DNA from: Mycolicibacterium sp. ND9-15
GTDB lineage: Bacteria > Actinomycetota > Actinomycetes > Mycobacteriales > Mycobacteriaceae
NCBI RefSeq assembly: GCF_035918395.1
Contig: NZ_CP142362.1
Span: 905,501-969,500, forward strand
DNA length: 64,000 bases
Direction of reading: 5' to 3'
Part shown: positions 16,732 to 24,733 of the stretch, in pieces
How positions within the stretch are numbered: position 1 is the first letter of the stretch
Layout: every line of letters begins with the position of its first letter
The notes under the pieces: generated by a model
The model's database searches: none
Told to the model about the DNA's origin: nothing
What the model saw: only the letters and a program-made list of their open reading frames with translations
Translations under genes and position numbers: made by a program

Positions 16732-17856
16732 ATGGACTTCAACCTGAGCAAGGAACAGGAGATGCTGCGCGACGGCTTGAACAAGTTCCTGTCGAGCCGA
16801 TACGACCTGGAGAGCAGCCGCGCTGCGGCGAAGTCGGCCCCCGGCTGGCAACCCGACATCTGGTCCGGCTTCGCGGGCGAACTCGGCATTCTCGGTGCGG
16901 CGTTGCCGGCGGACGTCGGCGGAATCGGCGGCGGGCCGGTCGAGGTGATGGTCATCGCCGAAGCCCTCGGCCATGCGTTGGTGGTCGAGCCGTACGTGGA
17001 CACGGTGGTCGTGGGCGGCGGCTTGTTGCGTCGGGCGGGCGGTGAGCTGGCCGCGCAGTTGCTCGAGCGGATCATCGACGGGACCGCCATCGTCGCGCTC
17101 GCGGCGACAGAGGCGGCTTCCGGCCACAACTGGGCGGAGGTGGCGACGACCGCCGAACGCGACGGCGACGGATGGGTACTGCGGGGGTCGAAGATCGTCG
17201 TCGCCGGCGGACCACTGGCCACCCACCTGTTGGTCACCGCGCGCACCTCGAACGGAGTCTCGTTGTTCGCCGTTGATCTCGACTCGGTAGCGGGCGCCGT
17301 CGCGGCCCACCACTACCGGACCGTCGACGACCGGCGAGCATCCGACCTCACCTTCGACGGTCTGCGGCTTGCAGGCAGCGCGCTGCTCGGTGAGGAAGGT
17401 CAGGCGTGGCCGTCGCTGGCGCAGGCACGTGACGAGGGTGCTGCCGCGGTGTGCTCGGAGGCGGTCGGCTGCATGCGAAAGGTGTTGGCCGACACCGTCG
17501 AGTACACCAAGCAGCGCCGGCAGTTCGGGCAGCCGATCGGAAGTTTCCAGGTGTTGCAGCACCGCATGGTCGACATGTACATGGAACTAGAGCAGGCGGT
17601 GTCCGCCGCATATTTGGCGGTGCTCAAGCTCGATGCCGACCCCGATGAGCGGGCACGCGCGGTGTCGGCGGCCAAGGTGACCGTCGGCCGGGCCGCACGG
17701 TTCATCGGACAGCAATCCGTCCAACTGCACGGCGGCATGGGCATGACCGAGGAACTCGCGATCGGCCACTACTTCAAGCGGCTCACCGCGCTGCAGTACG
17801 AGTTCGGCACCACCGCCTACCACGTCGCGCGGTACGCGGAGCTGACCAGGGCCTGA
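16732..17856 (+). CDS. acyl-CoA dehydrogenase, partner subunit
   Basis: 374 residues from ATG 16732. N-terminal helical domain (MDFNLSKEQEMLRDGLNKF), middle beta domain with ALAATEAASGHNW and GSKIVVAGG, and a C-terminal helical domain with RRQFGQPIGSFQVLQHRMVDMYMELEQA and QLHGGMGMTEELAIGHYFKRL. It lacks a normal YEGTSEIQ end. Divergent, short second subunits of this kind pair with the upstream type in actinobacterial heteromeric dehydrogenases. Partner assignment is inferred from adjacency and the missing motif. Confidence 0.87.
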   Translation: MDFNLSKEQEMLRDGLNKFLSSRYDLESSRAAAKSAPGWQPDIWSGFAGELGILGAALPADVGGIGGGPVEVMVIAEALGHALVVEPYVDTVVVGGGLLRRAGGELAAQLLERIIDGTAIVALAATEAASGHNWAEVATTAERDGDGWVLRGSKIVVAGGPLATHLLVTARTSNGVSLFAVDLDSVAGAVAAHHYRTVDDRRASDLTFDGLRLAGSALLGEEGQAWPSLAQARDEGAAAVCSEAVGCMRKVLADTVEYTKQRRQFGQPIGSFQVLQHRMVDMYMELEQAVSAAYLAVLKLDADPDERARAVSAAKVTVGRAARFIGQQSVQLHGGMGMTEELAIGHYFKRLTALQYEFGTTAYHVARYAELTRA

Positions 17857-17861
17857 CGTCC

Positions 17862-17881
17862 CAAAGGACCAAAGGCCCTGT
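17862..17881 (+). promoter_or_regulatory. candidate DosR (dormancy regulon) box
   Basis: The 14-base core AGGACCAAAGGCCC (17865-17878) matches the DosR core GGGACTWWAGTCCC at 11 of 14 positions. It lies about 60 bp before the start of a universal stress protein gene, a class often under DosR in mycobacteria. The outer bases fit poorly, so binding strength is uncertain. Confidence 0.5.
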
Positions 17882-17941
17882 CCCTGACGGTGGTTTGCAC
17901 CTAACGTCGGAAGTACCCGTCAGGCCGCGAAGGAGGACGAC

Positions 17942-18817
17942 ATGGCTGCCGGTCCGCACGGAATTCTCGTCGGCGTCGACGGATCGCCCGACTCCGAAGC
18001 CGCGATCCAATGGGCGACCCGTGAAGCCATCCTGCGCGATCAGCCGATCAGGTTGCTCCACGCGATCGCTCCGGTCGTGGTGACCTGGCCGGTGGCTTAC
18101 CTGGAAGCGAGCTACATCGATTCGATGGAAACGAGTGGCCGCGACATCCTCGACCAGGCGCAGAAGATCGTGCAGACAGCGTCGGGCGACAAGGCGCCGC
18201 CGACCATCGAAACGGGCATAATGCACGCCGCGGCGCCCGCGGCACTCGTCACCGCCTCGCGGGACGCCTACATGACCGTGTCCGGCAACCGTGGCCTCGG
18301 CGCCATCGGCCGTGCCCTACTCGGATCGGTCAGTAGCGGCCTGCTGCATCACGGACACGGCCCGGTGGCGATCGTGGGCAGCGAGAGCGCCCGGACCGTC
18401 GATGGCACCGCTCCCGTGTTGGTCGGCATAGACGGATCAGCGGCCTCGGAAGAAGCCACGGCGCTGGCCTTCGACGAGGCGTCGAGGCGGGGCGTCGGGC
18501 TCGTCGCCATGCACGCATGGACTGATGTCGGCTTCCCCGCCATCGGAAGCGACTGGGAGCGCTACGACGAAGGAGGCCACCGGATCCTTGCCGAACGCCT
18601 GGCCGGCTGGCAGGAACGGTATCCCGATGTGCAGGTGGAACGTCAGATCGTGCCCGATGAGCCGGCGCGCCGGCTCGTCGAAGCGTCGGAGGGGGCGCAA
18701 CTCGTCGTCGTCGGAAGCCGAGGCCGCGGCGGATTCAAGAGCCTGCTCCTCGGCTCCGTCGCGGGCAAGGTGGCACAGGCCGCCAAGTCGCCGGTGATCG
18801 TCGTCCGGCCTCGGTGA
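17942..18817 (+). CDS. tandem-domain universal stress protein
   Basis: 291 residues, two Usp domains (about 1-145 and 155-290). Each carries the ATP-binding pattern G-x2-G-x9-G-S: GNRGLGAIGRALLGS in the first and GSRGRGGFKSLLLGS in the second. This two-domain architecture is that of mycobacterial proteins such as Rv2623/Rv2005c, implicated in hypoxia and dormancy. GAAGGAGG precedes ATG 17942. A DosR-like box lies upstream. It is monocistronic and convergent with a TetR gene. Confidence 0.92.
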   Translation: MAAGPHGILVGVDGSPDSEAAIQWATREAILRDQPIRLLHAIAPVVVTWPVAYLEASYIDSMETSGRDILDQAQKIVQTASGDKAPPTIETGIMHAAAPAALVTASRDAYMTVSGNRGLGAIGRALLGSVSSGLLHHGHGPVAIVGSESARTVDGTAPVLVGIDGSAASEEATALAFDEASRRGVGLVAMHAWTDVGFPAIGSDWERYDEGGHRILAERLAGWQERYPDVQVERQIVPDEPARRLVEASEGAQLVVVGSRGRGGFKSLLLGSVAGKVAQAAKSPVIVVRPR

Positions 18818-18826
18818 GGTTCGCGG

Positions 18827-18843
18827 CGGGCCGACCGGGCCCG
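18827..18843. terminator. GC-rich hairpin between convergent genes
   Basis: CGGGCC-GACCG-GGCCCG has 6-bp all-GC arms and lies between the end of the stress-protein gene and the end of the TetR gene. There is no T-run, as is common in mycobacteria. It could serve both strands. Confidence 0.4.
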
Positions 18844-18845
18844 GC

Positions 18846-19478
18846 TCAAGCCTTCTGCCGACGGTCGACGTAGGCGGTGACGACGTCGGTCAACGCGCGC
18901 AGCTCGCGGCCGACGTCGATGGGTTCCTCGACCGCCATCTTGGCCACCATCGCACCCATCAGAGTGGTCCAGATCAGGTTGCCCACCGCGTCGGCGTGTT
19001 TGCGGTCGAGGCCCTCGGCGACGAAGCGGCCGAGCCGGGTCAGGGTGGAGAACAACTCCGTCAGATGGCGCTGATGCGCATCGGTCCGGCCGGTCCGGGT
19101 CGCGATCAAGATCTCCAGCGCCGCAATCGATGTCGGGCTCAAGAACGCGTCGGCGACGGCGTTGATCACCAGTTCGGTGCGCGCGCGCCCGGCGTGCTCG
19201 CGCAACGTCGGCTGAACGCCGTGCAGGCAGTCCACCAGTTGACCGAAGCCCTCGTCGACGACGGCCATCAACAGCCCGTCACGATCACCGAAGTGGTATT
19301 GGATCACGCCCCAGGTGACGCCGGCGCGTTCGGTGATGTGCTTGGCGCTCGCCGCACCGAAACCTTCTTCGAGGACGCAGCGGACCGTTTCGTCGATGAC
19401 CATCGCGCGCGTTCGATCCGCGCGGACCTGTTTGCCGTTCGCAGGACGGCGCGGCGCGACGTTGGCGACCTGAGGCAT
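18846..19478 (-). CDS. TetR-family transcriptional regulator
   Basis: 210 residues. N-terminal TetR DNA-binding domain: IDETVRCVLEEGFGAASAKHITERAGVTWGVIQYHFGDRDGLL (HTH about residues 45-70), then a helical ligand domain. It is the third gene of the leftward Rieske-dehydrogenase-TetR set, 3 bp after the dehydrogenase stop, and probably controls that operon. A TetR-sized imperfect palindrome in the operon promoter (21666-21681) is the candidate site. Confidence 0.88.
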   Translation of the reverse strand: MPQVANVAPRRPANGKQVRADRTRAMVIDETVRCVLEEGFGAASAKHITERAGVTWGVIQYHFGDRDGLLMAVVDEGFGQLVDCLHGVQPTLREHAGRARTELVINAVADAFLSPTSIAALEILIATRTGRTDAHQRHLTELFSTLTRLGRFVAEGLDRKHADAVGNLIWTTLMGAMVAKMAVEEPIDVGRELRALTDVVTAYVDRRQKA

Positions 19479-19481
19479 GCG

Positions 19482-20573
19482 CTACCTCTTGAAGCGCCCG
19501 GCGAACCCGCGCAGCGGCAGGTCCGCGCTGGTGATCAGCCCCGGGGGCGCGGCGACCACCGACCGGATCGCGTGCAGCGCAGGCATTCCCGTGACCGTCA
19601 TACCGATGGAGGCGAACGCCTCGGGGTTGGACAGGTCCACGCCGGGCCTGGGGAAGATCATGTGCTTGTTGTACACGCACGGGTCGCCCTTGATCTGGGT
19701 GATGTAGCAGCCCTTGATATCCCAGTGCGGATCGGTGTGCGGCGTCATCTGCCATTCCAGATGGGTCTCCACCCTCGGCACACCGTCGACCATGCCCTGG
19801 TACTTGATGTAGTTGCCGCCGAGCGAACCTTTCGGCAGCTGGTACCAGCCGAGATCGACATCCTTTGTGCAGGCCCCTAATTCGTAGCTGAACTTCACCT
19901 CGTCGAGTTGCAGATCGAAGCAGTCGGCCATCATCAGCACGCTGTCGGCGAAGACGCGGGTGTACTTCTCCAGCTTGCCCGGGATCTCGGGATCGTCGAC
20001 GGGCCGGCCGTATCCGACCTCGATCCAGGTGTCCCTCGAGTGGTGACACGACACGTCGACCGACTCGATGGTGGTGACGTTCTCGATCTCGGCCACATCG
20101 GCCGAACACACCACGCCCAGAATCTGATTCAGCCCGGGGTTCATGCCGGTGCCGTAGAACGTCGAACCGCCCTTGCGGCAGGCGTCCTCGAGAAGCCGGG
20201 ACACCGCCTTGCCCGACGGATGCGGATGGTTGGTGTCGCGGTGCCAACCGGTGATCCAGTCCGCCGTCGTCACGATGTTGATGCCCGCCTCGAGGACCTT
20301 GACGTAGAGATCCTCGTCGGGGAACACGCCGTGGAACGTCAACACATCTGGTTTGGCGGCGATGATCTCCTCGACCGTGCCGGTGGCCGTCACCCCGACC
20401 GGGCCGATACCGACGATCTCACCGGCGTCACGACCGACCTTCTCGGGTGTGTAGCAGTGCAGTCCGACCAGCTCGAGATTCGGGTGCTCGCCAATCCGCT
20501 TGATCATCTCGGTACCGAGGTTTCCCGTCGCGACCTGGAAGACACGGGTCGGACGTTCGGTCGGTGCGGTCAT
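19482..20573 (-). CDS. NAD(P)-binding dehydrogenase, dihydrodipicolinate-reductase-like
   Basis: 363 residues. N-terminal Rossmann domain (VFQVATGNLGTEMIKRI, then HPNLELVGLHCYTPEKVG) as in the dihydrodipicolinate reductase / 2,4-diaminopentanoate dehydrogenase group, followed by a large C-terminal domain containing GTGMNPGLNQILGVVCS. Mycobacterial members are generally uncharacterised and often sit beside oxygenases. The ATGA overlap with the Rieske gene indicates a shared pathway. Actual substrate and cofactor preference are unknown. Confidence 0.8.
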   Translation of the reverse strand: MTAPTERPTRVFQVATGNLGTEMIKRIGEHPNLELVGLHCYTPEKVGRDAGEIVGIGPVGVTATGTVEEIIAAKPDVLTFHGVFPDEDLYVKVLEAGINIVTTADWITGWHRDTNHPHPSGKAVSRLLEDACRKGGSTFYGTGMNPGLNQILGVVCSADVAEIENVTTIESVDVSCHHSRDTWIEVGYGRPVDDPEIPGKLEKYTRVFADSVLMMADCFDLQLDEVKFSYELGACTKDVDLGWYQLPKGSLGGNYIKYQGMVDGVPRVETHLEWQMTPHTDPHWDIKGCYITQIKGDPCVYNKHMIFPRPGVDLSNPEAFASIGMTVTGMPALHAIRSVVAAPPGLITSADLPLRGFAGRFKR

Positions 20574-21619
20574 TCGATTCGGCCTTTCTCGGACACAGTT
20601 GCCGGACAGGAGGATTCAAGATCCGAGGCATTGCCGCCACGGCCGTCGGGATAGAACTGGGCCGCCCACTTGCGCAGGGCGGTGAAACCTTCGTACTCGG
20701 CCGTGGCGAGCGCGGGCGGGTCGGAGTAGCGCTGGTGCGACCAGATGTGTACGTCCTGGGTGAACTGGCGGATGACCTCGGCGCCGAACTCGGTGGCCTT
20801 CGCCTCGGCCCGCTGATCGTCGCGTCCGGGGGTCCGGCCGATGTACACCATGAAGCGGACGTCGGACGTGCGGTCGTCGACGGGGGTGATCGCCGAGATC
20901 GTGCGGTTGTCGACCATCCCCCAACTCTTGGTCACCGCGATGCCGAGCCCACCGTTGATGGCCTCCACTCCGCTCTTGACGTCCTCGATCGACTGCGTGT
21001 CGTCGCCTTCGAACGTGATCGTGAAATCGACGTAGGACCATGGATCGGCGAAGTCGTGGCGGGTGAAGACCGGAATGATCGGCGTCTTGTGCACGAATTT
21101 GAAGTGCGCGAAATCGACACCGTTCTCCAGCACGTACTGCGGGTGCAGTTCCAGTCCCACCCGGTAGAGGGTCATCGGGGGGTAATAGTCGGCGGCGCTG
21201 CCGGCGGCGCCGAAGCTGCCGAAGACATCCGGGGCGTCGAAATACGGCGCACGTCCCTCGAGATCGTGCCAGATGTAGATCGAGTCGTTGCGTTCGGTGA
21301 CGGGATAGCTGCGGATACGACGGCCGCGGTTCGGGCGGTCCTGGTACGGGATGCAGACGTTGCGCCCCTCGGAGTTCCACCGCCAGCCGTGGAACGGGCA
21401 TTCGATGACCTCACCCTCCACGTGTCCCCCGTAGCCGAGATGCGCGCCGAGGTGTTCGCAGTAGGCGTCCATCACGACCGCTTCACCGGAGGCCGTTCGC
21501 CAAGCGACCATCTCGCGATCGAAGTACTTCATCCGCCGGACGTCGCCGGGCTCGAGCTCCGCCGACCACGCCACCTGGAACCATCCGGTCGGCTTCATCG
21601 ACAGGGGTGGCTTGGCCAT
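20570..21619 (-). CDS. Rieske non-heme iron oxygenase, KshA-like
   Basis: 349 residues. Rieske cluster ligands in CEHLGAHLGYGG and CPFHGW (about residues 54-76), and mononuclear iron ligands in DFAHFKFVH (D-x2-H-x4-H). The overall layout is that of 3-ketosteroid 9-alpha-hydroxylase oxygenase (KshA) and related bulky-substrate monooxygenases. It needs a separate ferredoxin reductase, none of which is encoded nearby. First gene of an operon with a dehydrogenase and a TetR regulator, divergent from a nitronate monooxygenase gene. Confidence 0.87.
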   Translation of the reverse strand: MAKPPLSMKPTGWFQVAWSAELEPGDVRRMKYFDREMVAWRTASGEAVVMDAYCEHLGAHLGYGGHVEGEVIECPFHGWRWNSEGRNVCIPYQDRPNRGRRIRSYPVTERNDSIYIWHDLEGRAPYFDAPDVFGSFGAAGSAADYYPPMTLYRVGLELHPQYVLENGVDFAHFKFVHKTPIIPVFTRHDFADPWSYVDFTITFEGDDTQSIEDVKSGVEAINGGLGIAVTKSWGMVDNRTISAITPVDDRTSDVRFMVYIGRTPGRDDQRAEAKATEFGAEVIRQFTQDVHIWSHQRYSDPPALATAEYEGFTALRKWAAQFYPDGRGGNASDLESSCPATVSEKGRIE

Positions 21620-21665
21620 CGATGTCCTCTCGGGCTGCGCTGAGGCGGGGTCGGTCGCGACAAAT

Positions 21666-21681
21666 CATAGAGCACTCAATG
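21666..21681. promoter_or_regulatory. candidate TetR operator in divergent promoter
   Basis: CATAGAG-CA-CTCAATG: 7-bp arms with one mismatch, 2-bp centre, in the 116-bp region between the Rieske operon and the nitronate monooxygenase gene. The TetR regulator that closes the Rieske operon is the likely binder. Confidence 0.45.
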
Positions 21682-21735
21682 TAAAAGTCACCAGCGTGAT
21701 TTCGCCGGGTGTCGGCGTGACCTCAGAATGACTTC

Positions 21736-22650
21736 GTGGCCAACCGAATCCAGGCGCTTCTCGGCGTCGACTTTCCCGTCGTGCAGGCGCCGATGACCTA
21801 CATCGCCCGCGCTGAACTCGCTGCGGCGGTATCCGAGGCCGGTGGCCTCGGCATGATCGAGACGCTGACCGAGGAAGGCCGCGCGGATCTGGTCCGGGTG
21901 CGCAGTCTCACCGACAAGCCCGTCGCCGCCAACCTGATGATCCAGGGCTGGAAGGCCGACCCGTCGATCGTCGACACGCTGGCGGCGGCCGGCGTGAGCC
22001 ACGTCTTCACCTCAGCGGGTGATCCGGCCCTGTTCACCGGGCGCCTGCATGACGCGGGAATGACGGTCGTGCATGTCGTCGGGTCACTCAAGGGCGCGCG
22101 CAAGGCCGCCGATGTCGGCGTCGACGCGTTGGTGGTGGAGGGCGTCGAGGGTGGCGGATTCAAGTCGCTGCTCGGTGCGTCGACCATGGTGCTGCTTCCG
22201 CTGGTCGCCGAGAACGTCGACTTGCCGATCATCGCGGCGGGCGGGATGTGCGACGCGCGATCCGCGGCCGCGGCCGTGGTGCTCGGCGCCGAGGGTGTCC
22301 AGATGGGCACGCGGATGCTGGCCAGTACGGAAGCGGCCGTCCACGCGAACTTCAAGGATGCCATCGTCACCGCCGACGACGCGGGCACCGTGCTACTTGA
22401 CATCCCGGGCAACCCGACGATGCGGGTGTTGCGCACCGGTCTGGCCGCGCAGGTCGCGGCGCAGGGCCCGAACGCCCGGCTGTTGGGTAAGATCACCGAG
22501 CTGTACTTCGACGGCGATATGGACGCCAGCGTGGCCAACACGGGTCAGGTGTCATCGCGGATCGACGAACTGCTGCCGGTAGCCCAGATCGTGCGGCGCA
22601 CATGGACCGAGATCGAGGCCGCGTTGGCCGCCGCCAAGTCGAGGACGTGA
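21736..22650 (+). CDS. nitronate monooxygenase (2-nitropropane dioxygenase) family
   Basis: 304 residues from GTG 21736. FMN-binding TIM barrel: VDFPVVQAPMTYIA at the N-terminus, VDALVVEGVEGGGFKS (phosphate-binding/catalytic loop) and LPIIAAGGMCDARSAAAAVVLGAEGVQMGTRML. Family members oxidise propionate 3-nitronate and related nitronates, or act as enoyl reductases in lipid pathways. It is divergent from the Rieske operon and may share its regulator. The ribosome site is weak, so the start is tentative. Confidence 0.87.
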   Translation: MANRIQALLGVDFPVVQAPMTYIARAELAAAVSEAGGLGMIETLTEEGRADLVRVRSLTDKPVAANLMIQGWKADPSIVDTLAAAGVSHVFTSAGDPALFTGRLHDAGMTVVHVVGSLKGARKAADVGVDALVVEGVEGGGFKSLLGASTMVLLPLVAENVDLPIIAAGGMCDARSAAAAVVLGAEGVQMGTRMLASTEAAVHANFKDAIVTADDAGTVLLDIPGNPTMRVLRTGLAAQVAAQGPNARLLGKITELYFDGDMDASVANTGQVSSRIDELLPVAQIVRRTWTEIEAALAAAKSRT

Positions 22651-22658
22651 CCGTGGGC

Positions 22659-24170
22659 CTAGGCGACGCGTTCGAGGGTGCGCGCCGTCCGCTCCGCTTC
22701 CGGACACACCGCGCGTTTGGTCCGTGGGCCACGGGCTCGCTGGCGCAGAACGACCATCGAAGCCGAGCGGGCGATCCCCAGCGGTCCGGGCCCGGCGAAC
22801 CGCGCGATGCCCGAGGCCCGTAGCGCCAGGCCGGCCTTGGCTTGCCGGTAACCCACCCGTACTCCCGCCGCGGCGACGACGAGAAGGGCGCCGACCCCCG
22901 GCAGCGCCATGGCCGCCAGCGCCGTCAGGGATGCCGGGACGAGAACGGCTTCGATGACGTGCTCGAAGATGGACTTCGCACTGACCGGGGTGGCGGCGGG
23001 CTTCAGCGGCACGGTTCCCGAGACTGACAGCGGTTGAACCCCGCTGCTGGCCACCTTCTCCGGCTGCGGCCGCGGGGCCATGGTGCCGAAGAGCCGGGCG
23101 CCGGGCGCGGGAGCCACGGTATGCACGACGACCTCGCCGGCATGCGGCCCGACGAACGGTCCGTCGGCAGGGGCGCCCACCCTTCCGGCGTGCAGCGAAC
23201 CGCTCCCGCCGATCAGCGATTGGGGCGGACCGGCAGAAGCGGGCATCCCGAGCATGGCGTAAAAATCTCCCGGCATCCGGGTGACCGCGCCGACCACCGT
23301 CGTCACCATCGTCTCCAGCGACGTGATGACGTCTCTGATCGGTGTCTGCGAGGTCGGCAGCGCAGCGAGCGACTCGGACCACGTCGTCATCGCGCCGTTG
23401 ATGCTGACGAACGCGTTGGTGAGGGGATCGGCACTCTTGGAACGGGGTGCCACTGGGTCACTGGTTGGCGGGACCGGGGCCGTCGCCGCCTGCGGGGTCC
23501 CCGTGGCGTCCGCGATGGGGCCGGAGTTCGAGGAAGTCGCCGAGGCGTCCGCGGGCGCCGTCTGCACCGTCGCCACCGACTGACCGGCAGCCCCGGTGTT
23601 GGGTTCCGTCTCGGTGGCGAGTTCTTGTGTGGCGGGGGCGGTCTCGCTCTCCTGCGCCTCGACGGCGGGCGCAGTTCCGGTTTCGACGGCGGGTGCAGTT
23701 CCGGTTTCGACGGTGGGCTCGGACTCCGATTCGGCCGCGGTCGCCGTGCCGACCTGCGACCCCTTGCGGTTCTGGGCGCCGACGTCGACGCCGCCCCGCA
23801 CGATGCCGCCCCGCACGATGGTCGTCGGACGGTGGAATCGGCCCTGCCGTGTCGGGGAGAGCCTGGTGAAGCTGGGGATGCGACGCGTTATGCGGGACTG
23901 GGTGTTGGTGGCGCTTTCACTCGGTGCGCTGGACGCGTCGGCACCTGTGTCGGTCGCGGAGGAACCCTCGCTAGCCCCCGTCGAACCACTACTCGCACCG
24001 CCGTCCGAGCCGGGGTCAGCACTGGCGATGGCACCGCCGGCACCCAACAGCAACCCGGCAGCGAGTACACAGACACCCGCCGTGATGCGCAAAGGCGACG
24101 TGGAAATGGTTCCCCTCCGTCCGAAAACGAACCCTCGTTGCAGAGGGTTCGAAACACGATTGTGACACAT
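22659..24170 (-). CDS. exported low-complexity protein with C-terminal hydrophobic region
   Basis: 503 residues from the ATG complementary to 24168-24170; an upstream extension to 24236 adds 22 residues with no known features. A long basic n-region leads to the hydrophobic core ITAGVCVLAAGLLLGAGGAIASA, a probable signal peptide. Then comes a Ser/Thr/Ala/Glu-rich disordered region (about 40-270) with a VETGTAPA repeat, a helical segment (ADPLTNAFVSINGAMTTWSESLAAL), and a C-terminal hydrophobic stretch around VLVPASLTALAAMALPGVGALLVVAAAGV. Function unknown; similar signal/low-complexity designs are common in mycobacterial cell-envelope proteins. Confidence 0.75.
   Translation of the reverse strand: MCHNRVSNPLQRGFVFGRRGTISTSPLRITAGVCVLAAGLLLGAGGAIASADPGSDGGASSGSTGASEGSSATDTGADASSAPSESATNTQSRITRRIPSFTRLSPTRQGRFHRPTTIVRGGIVRGGVDVGAQNRKGSQVGTATAAESESEPTVETGTAPAVETGTAPAVEAQESETAPATQELATETEPNTGAAGQSVATVQTAPADASATSSNSGPIADATGTPQAATAPVPPTSDPVAPRSKSADPLTNAFVSINGAMTTWSESLAALPTSQTPIRDVITSLETMVTTVVGAVTRMPGDFYAMLGMPASAGPPQSLIGGSGSLHAGRVGAPADGPFVGPHAGEVVVHTVAPAPGARLFGTMAPRPQPEKVASSGVQPLSVSGTVPLKPAATPVSAKSIFEHVIEAVLVPASLTALAAMALPGVGALLVVAAAGVRVGYRQAKAGLALRASGIARFAGPGPLGIARSASMVVLRQRARGPRTKRAVCPEAERTARTLERVA
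23658..23718. repeat. 24-bp tandem repeat inside the exported protein gene
   Basis: Two near-identical 24-bp units (23671-23694 and 23695-23718) plus a partial unit before them encode VETGTAPA-type repeats. A separate 15-bp perfect duplication at 23790-23819 encodes IVRGG twice. Both look like slippage within a disordered coding region. Confidence 0.8.
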
Positions 24171-24733
24171 GAACGGCCCCGCAATACAGAGGTATCGGCG
24201 AGGATTCTGGGGAGCACCGGGTAAGTCTTTGCCCATTGAACGACCCGGCGGAATGGCTGGTCAAGATCAATAGGACTACGGCCCGATGGCGTGCTGGTTT
24301 TCGAACTGCCGTCATGGACCCCAACGGTGGCAATCTGGGGTCCGTCGAAGCAGGTCAGCGGGGCAAGCAGGGCGATTTCGGCCGCCCGGTCCGGGCCGCT
24401 GGATCCGGCCTGAATGTTTACTCCCCGTCCTCGAAAACAAATCTGTGGCGGGCTGATCTCGGTGACGATTCGGTAGCCGGGAAAACGTTCCCTTAGGGGC
24501 GACGACTCGCGCTGTTTAAGCGGACAGTACAAACGGCCCCCTCCCCGTCGAGCGCTGACAGACTGTCCGCAAGCGATGGCGCGTGGCGCCATCGCTTCCC
24601 TGTGCGGTTCGGTGGAAGGCGGAGTCGGATGTCGATCAGCGTTGACGAAGGTGTTCGTCGCTTACACCGCGGCGTTCAGCTGCCCGGTTACCCGGGCCGC
24701 CTACCCAGTTGAGACGAATTGGAGGAGCCGAGC
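24171..24733. other. 563-bp intergenic region with two hairpins, no clear gene
   Basis: The region has lower GC than its neighbours and no open frame with recognisable features. It holds the divergent promoters of the exported protein (left) and the crotonase (right), a 14-bp inverted repeat at 24479-24492 (GGGAA-AACG-TTCCC) and a much stronger hairpin at 24571-24597. It may be a decayed gene or a long regulatory leader. Confidence 0.5.
24571..24597. repeat. perfect 11-bp inverted repeat (hairpin)
   Basis: Arms AAGCGATGGCG and CGCCATCGCTT with a 5-base CGTGG loop. It lies 137 bp before the crotonase start. There is no T-run. It could be an intrinsic-type terminator or attenuator for rightward transcription, or an operator. 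Confidence 0.7.

Noticed and set aside
24236..24496. 86-codon rightward open frame in the gene-free region
   Set aside because: It starts at TTG without a ribosome site, has no recognisable features, and lies opposite the 5' region of the exported protein gene.
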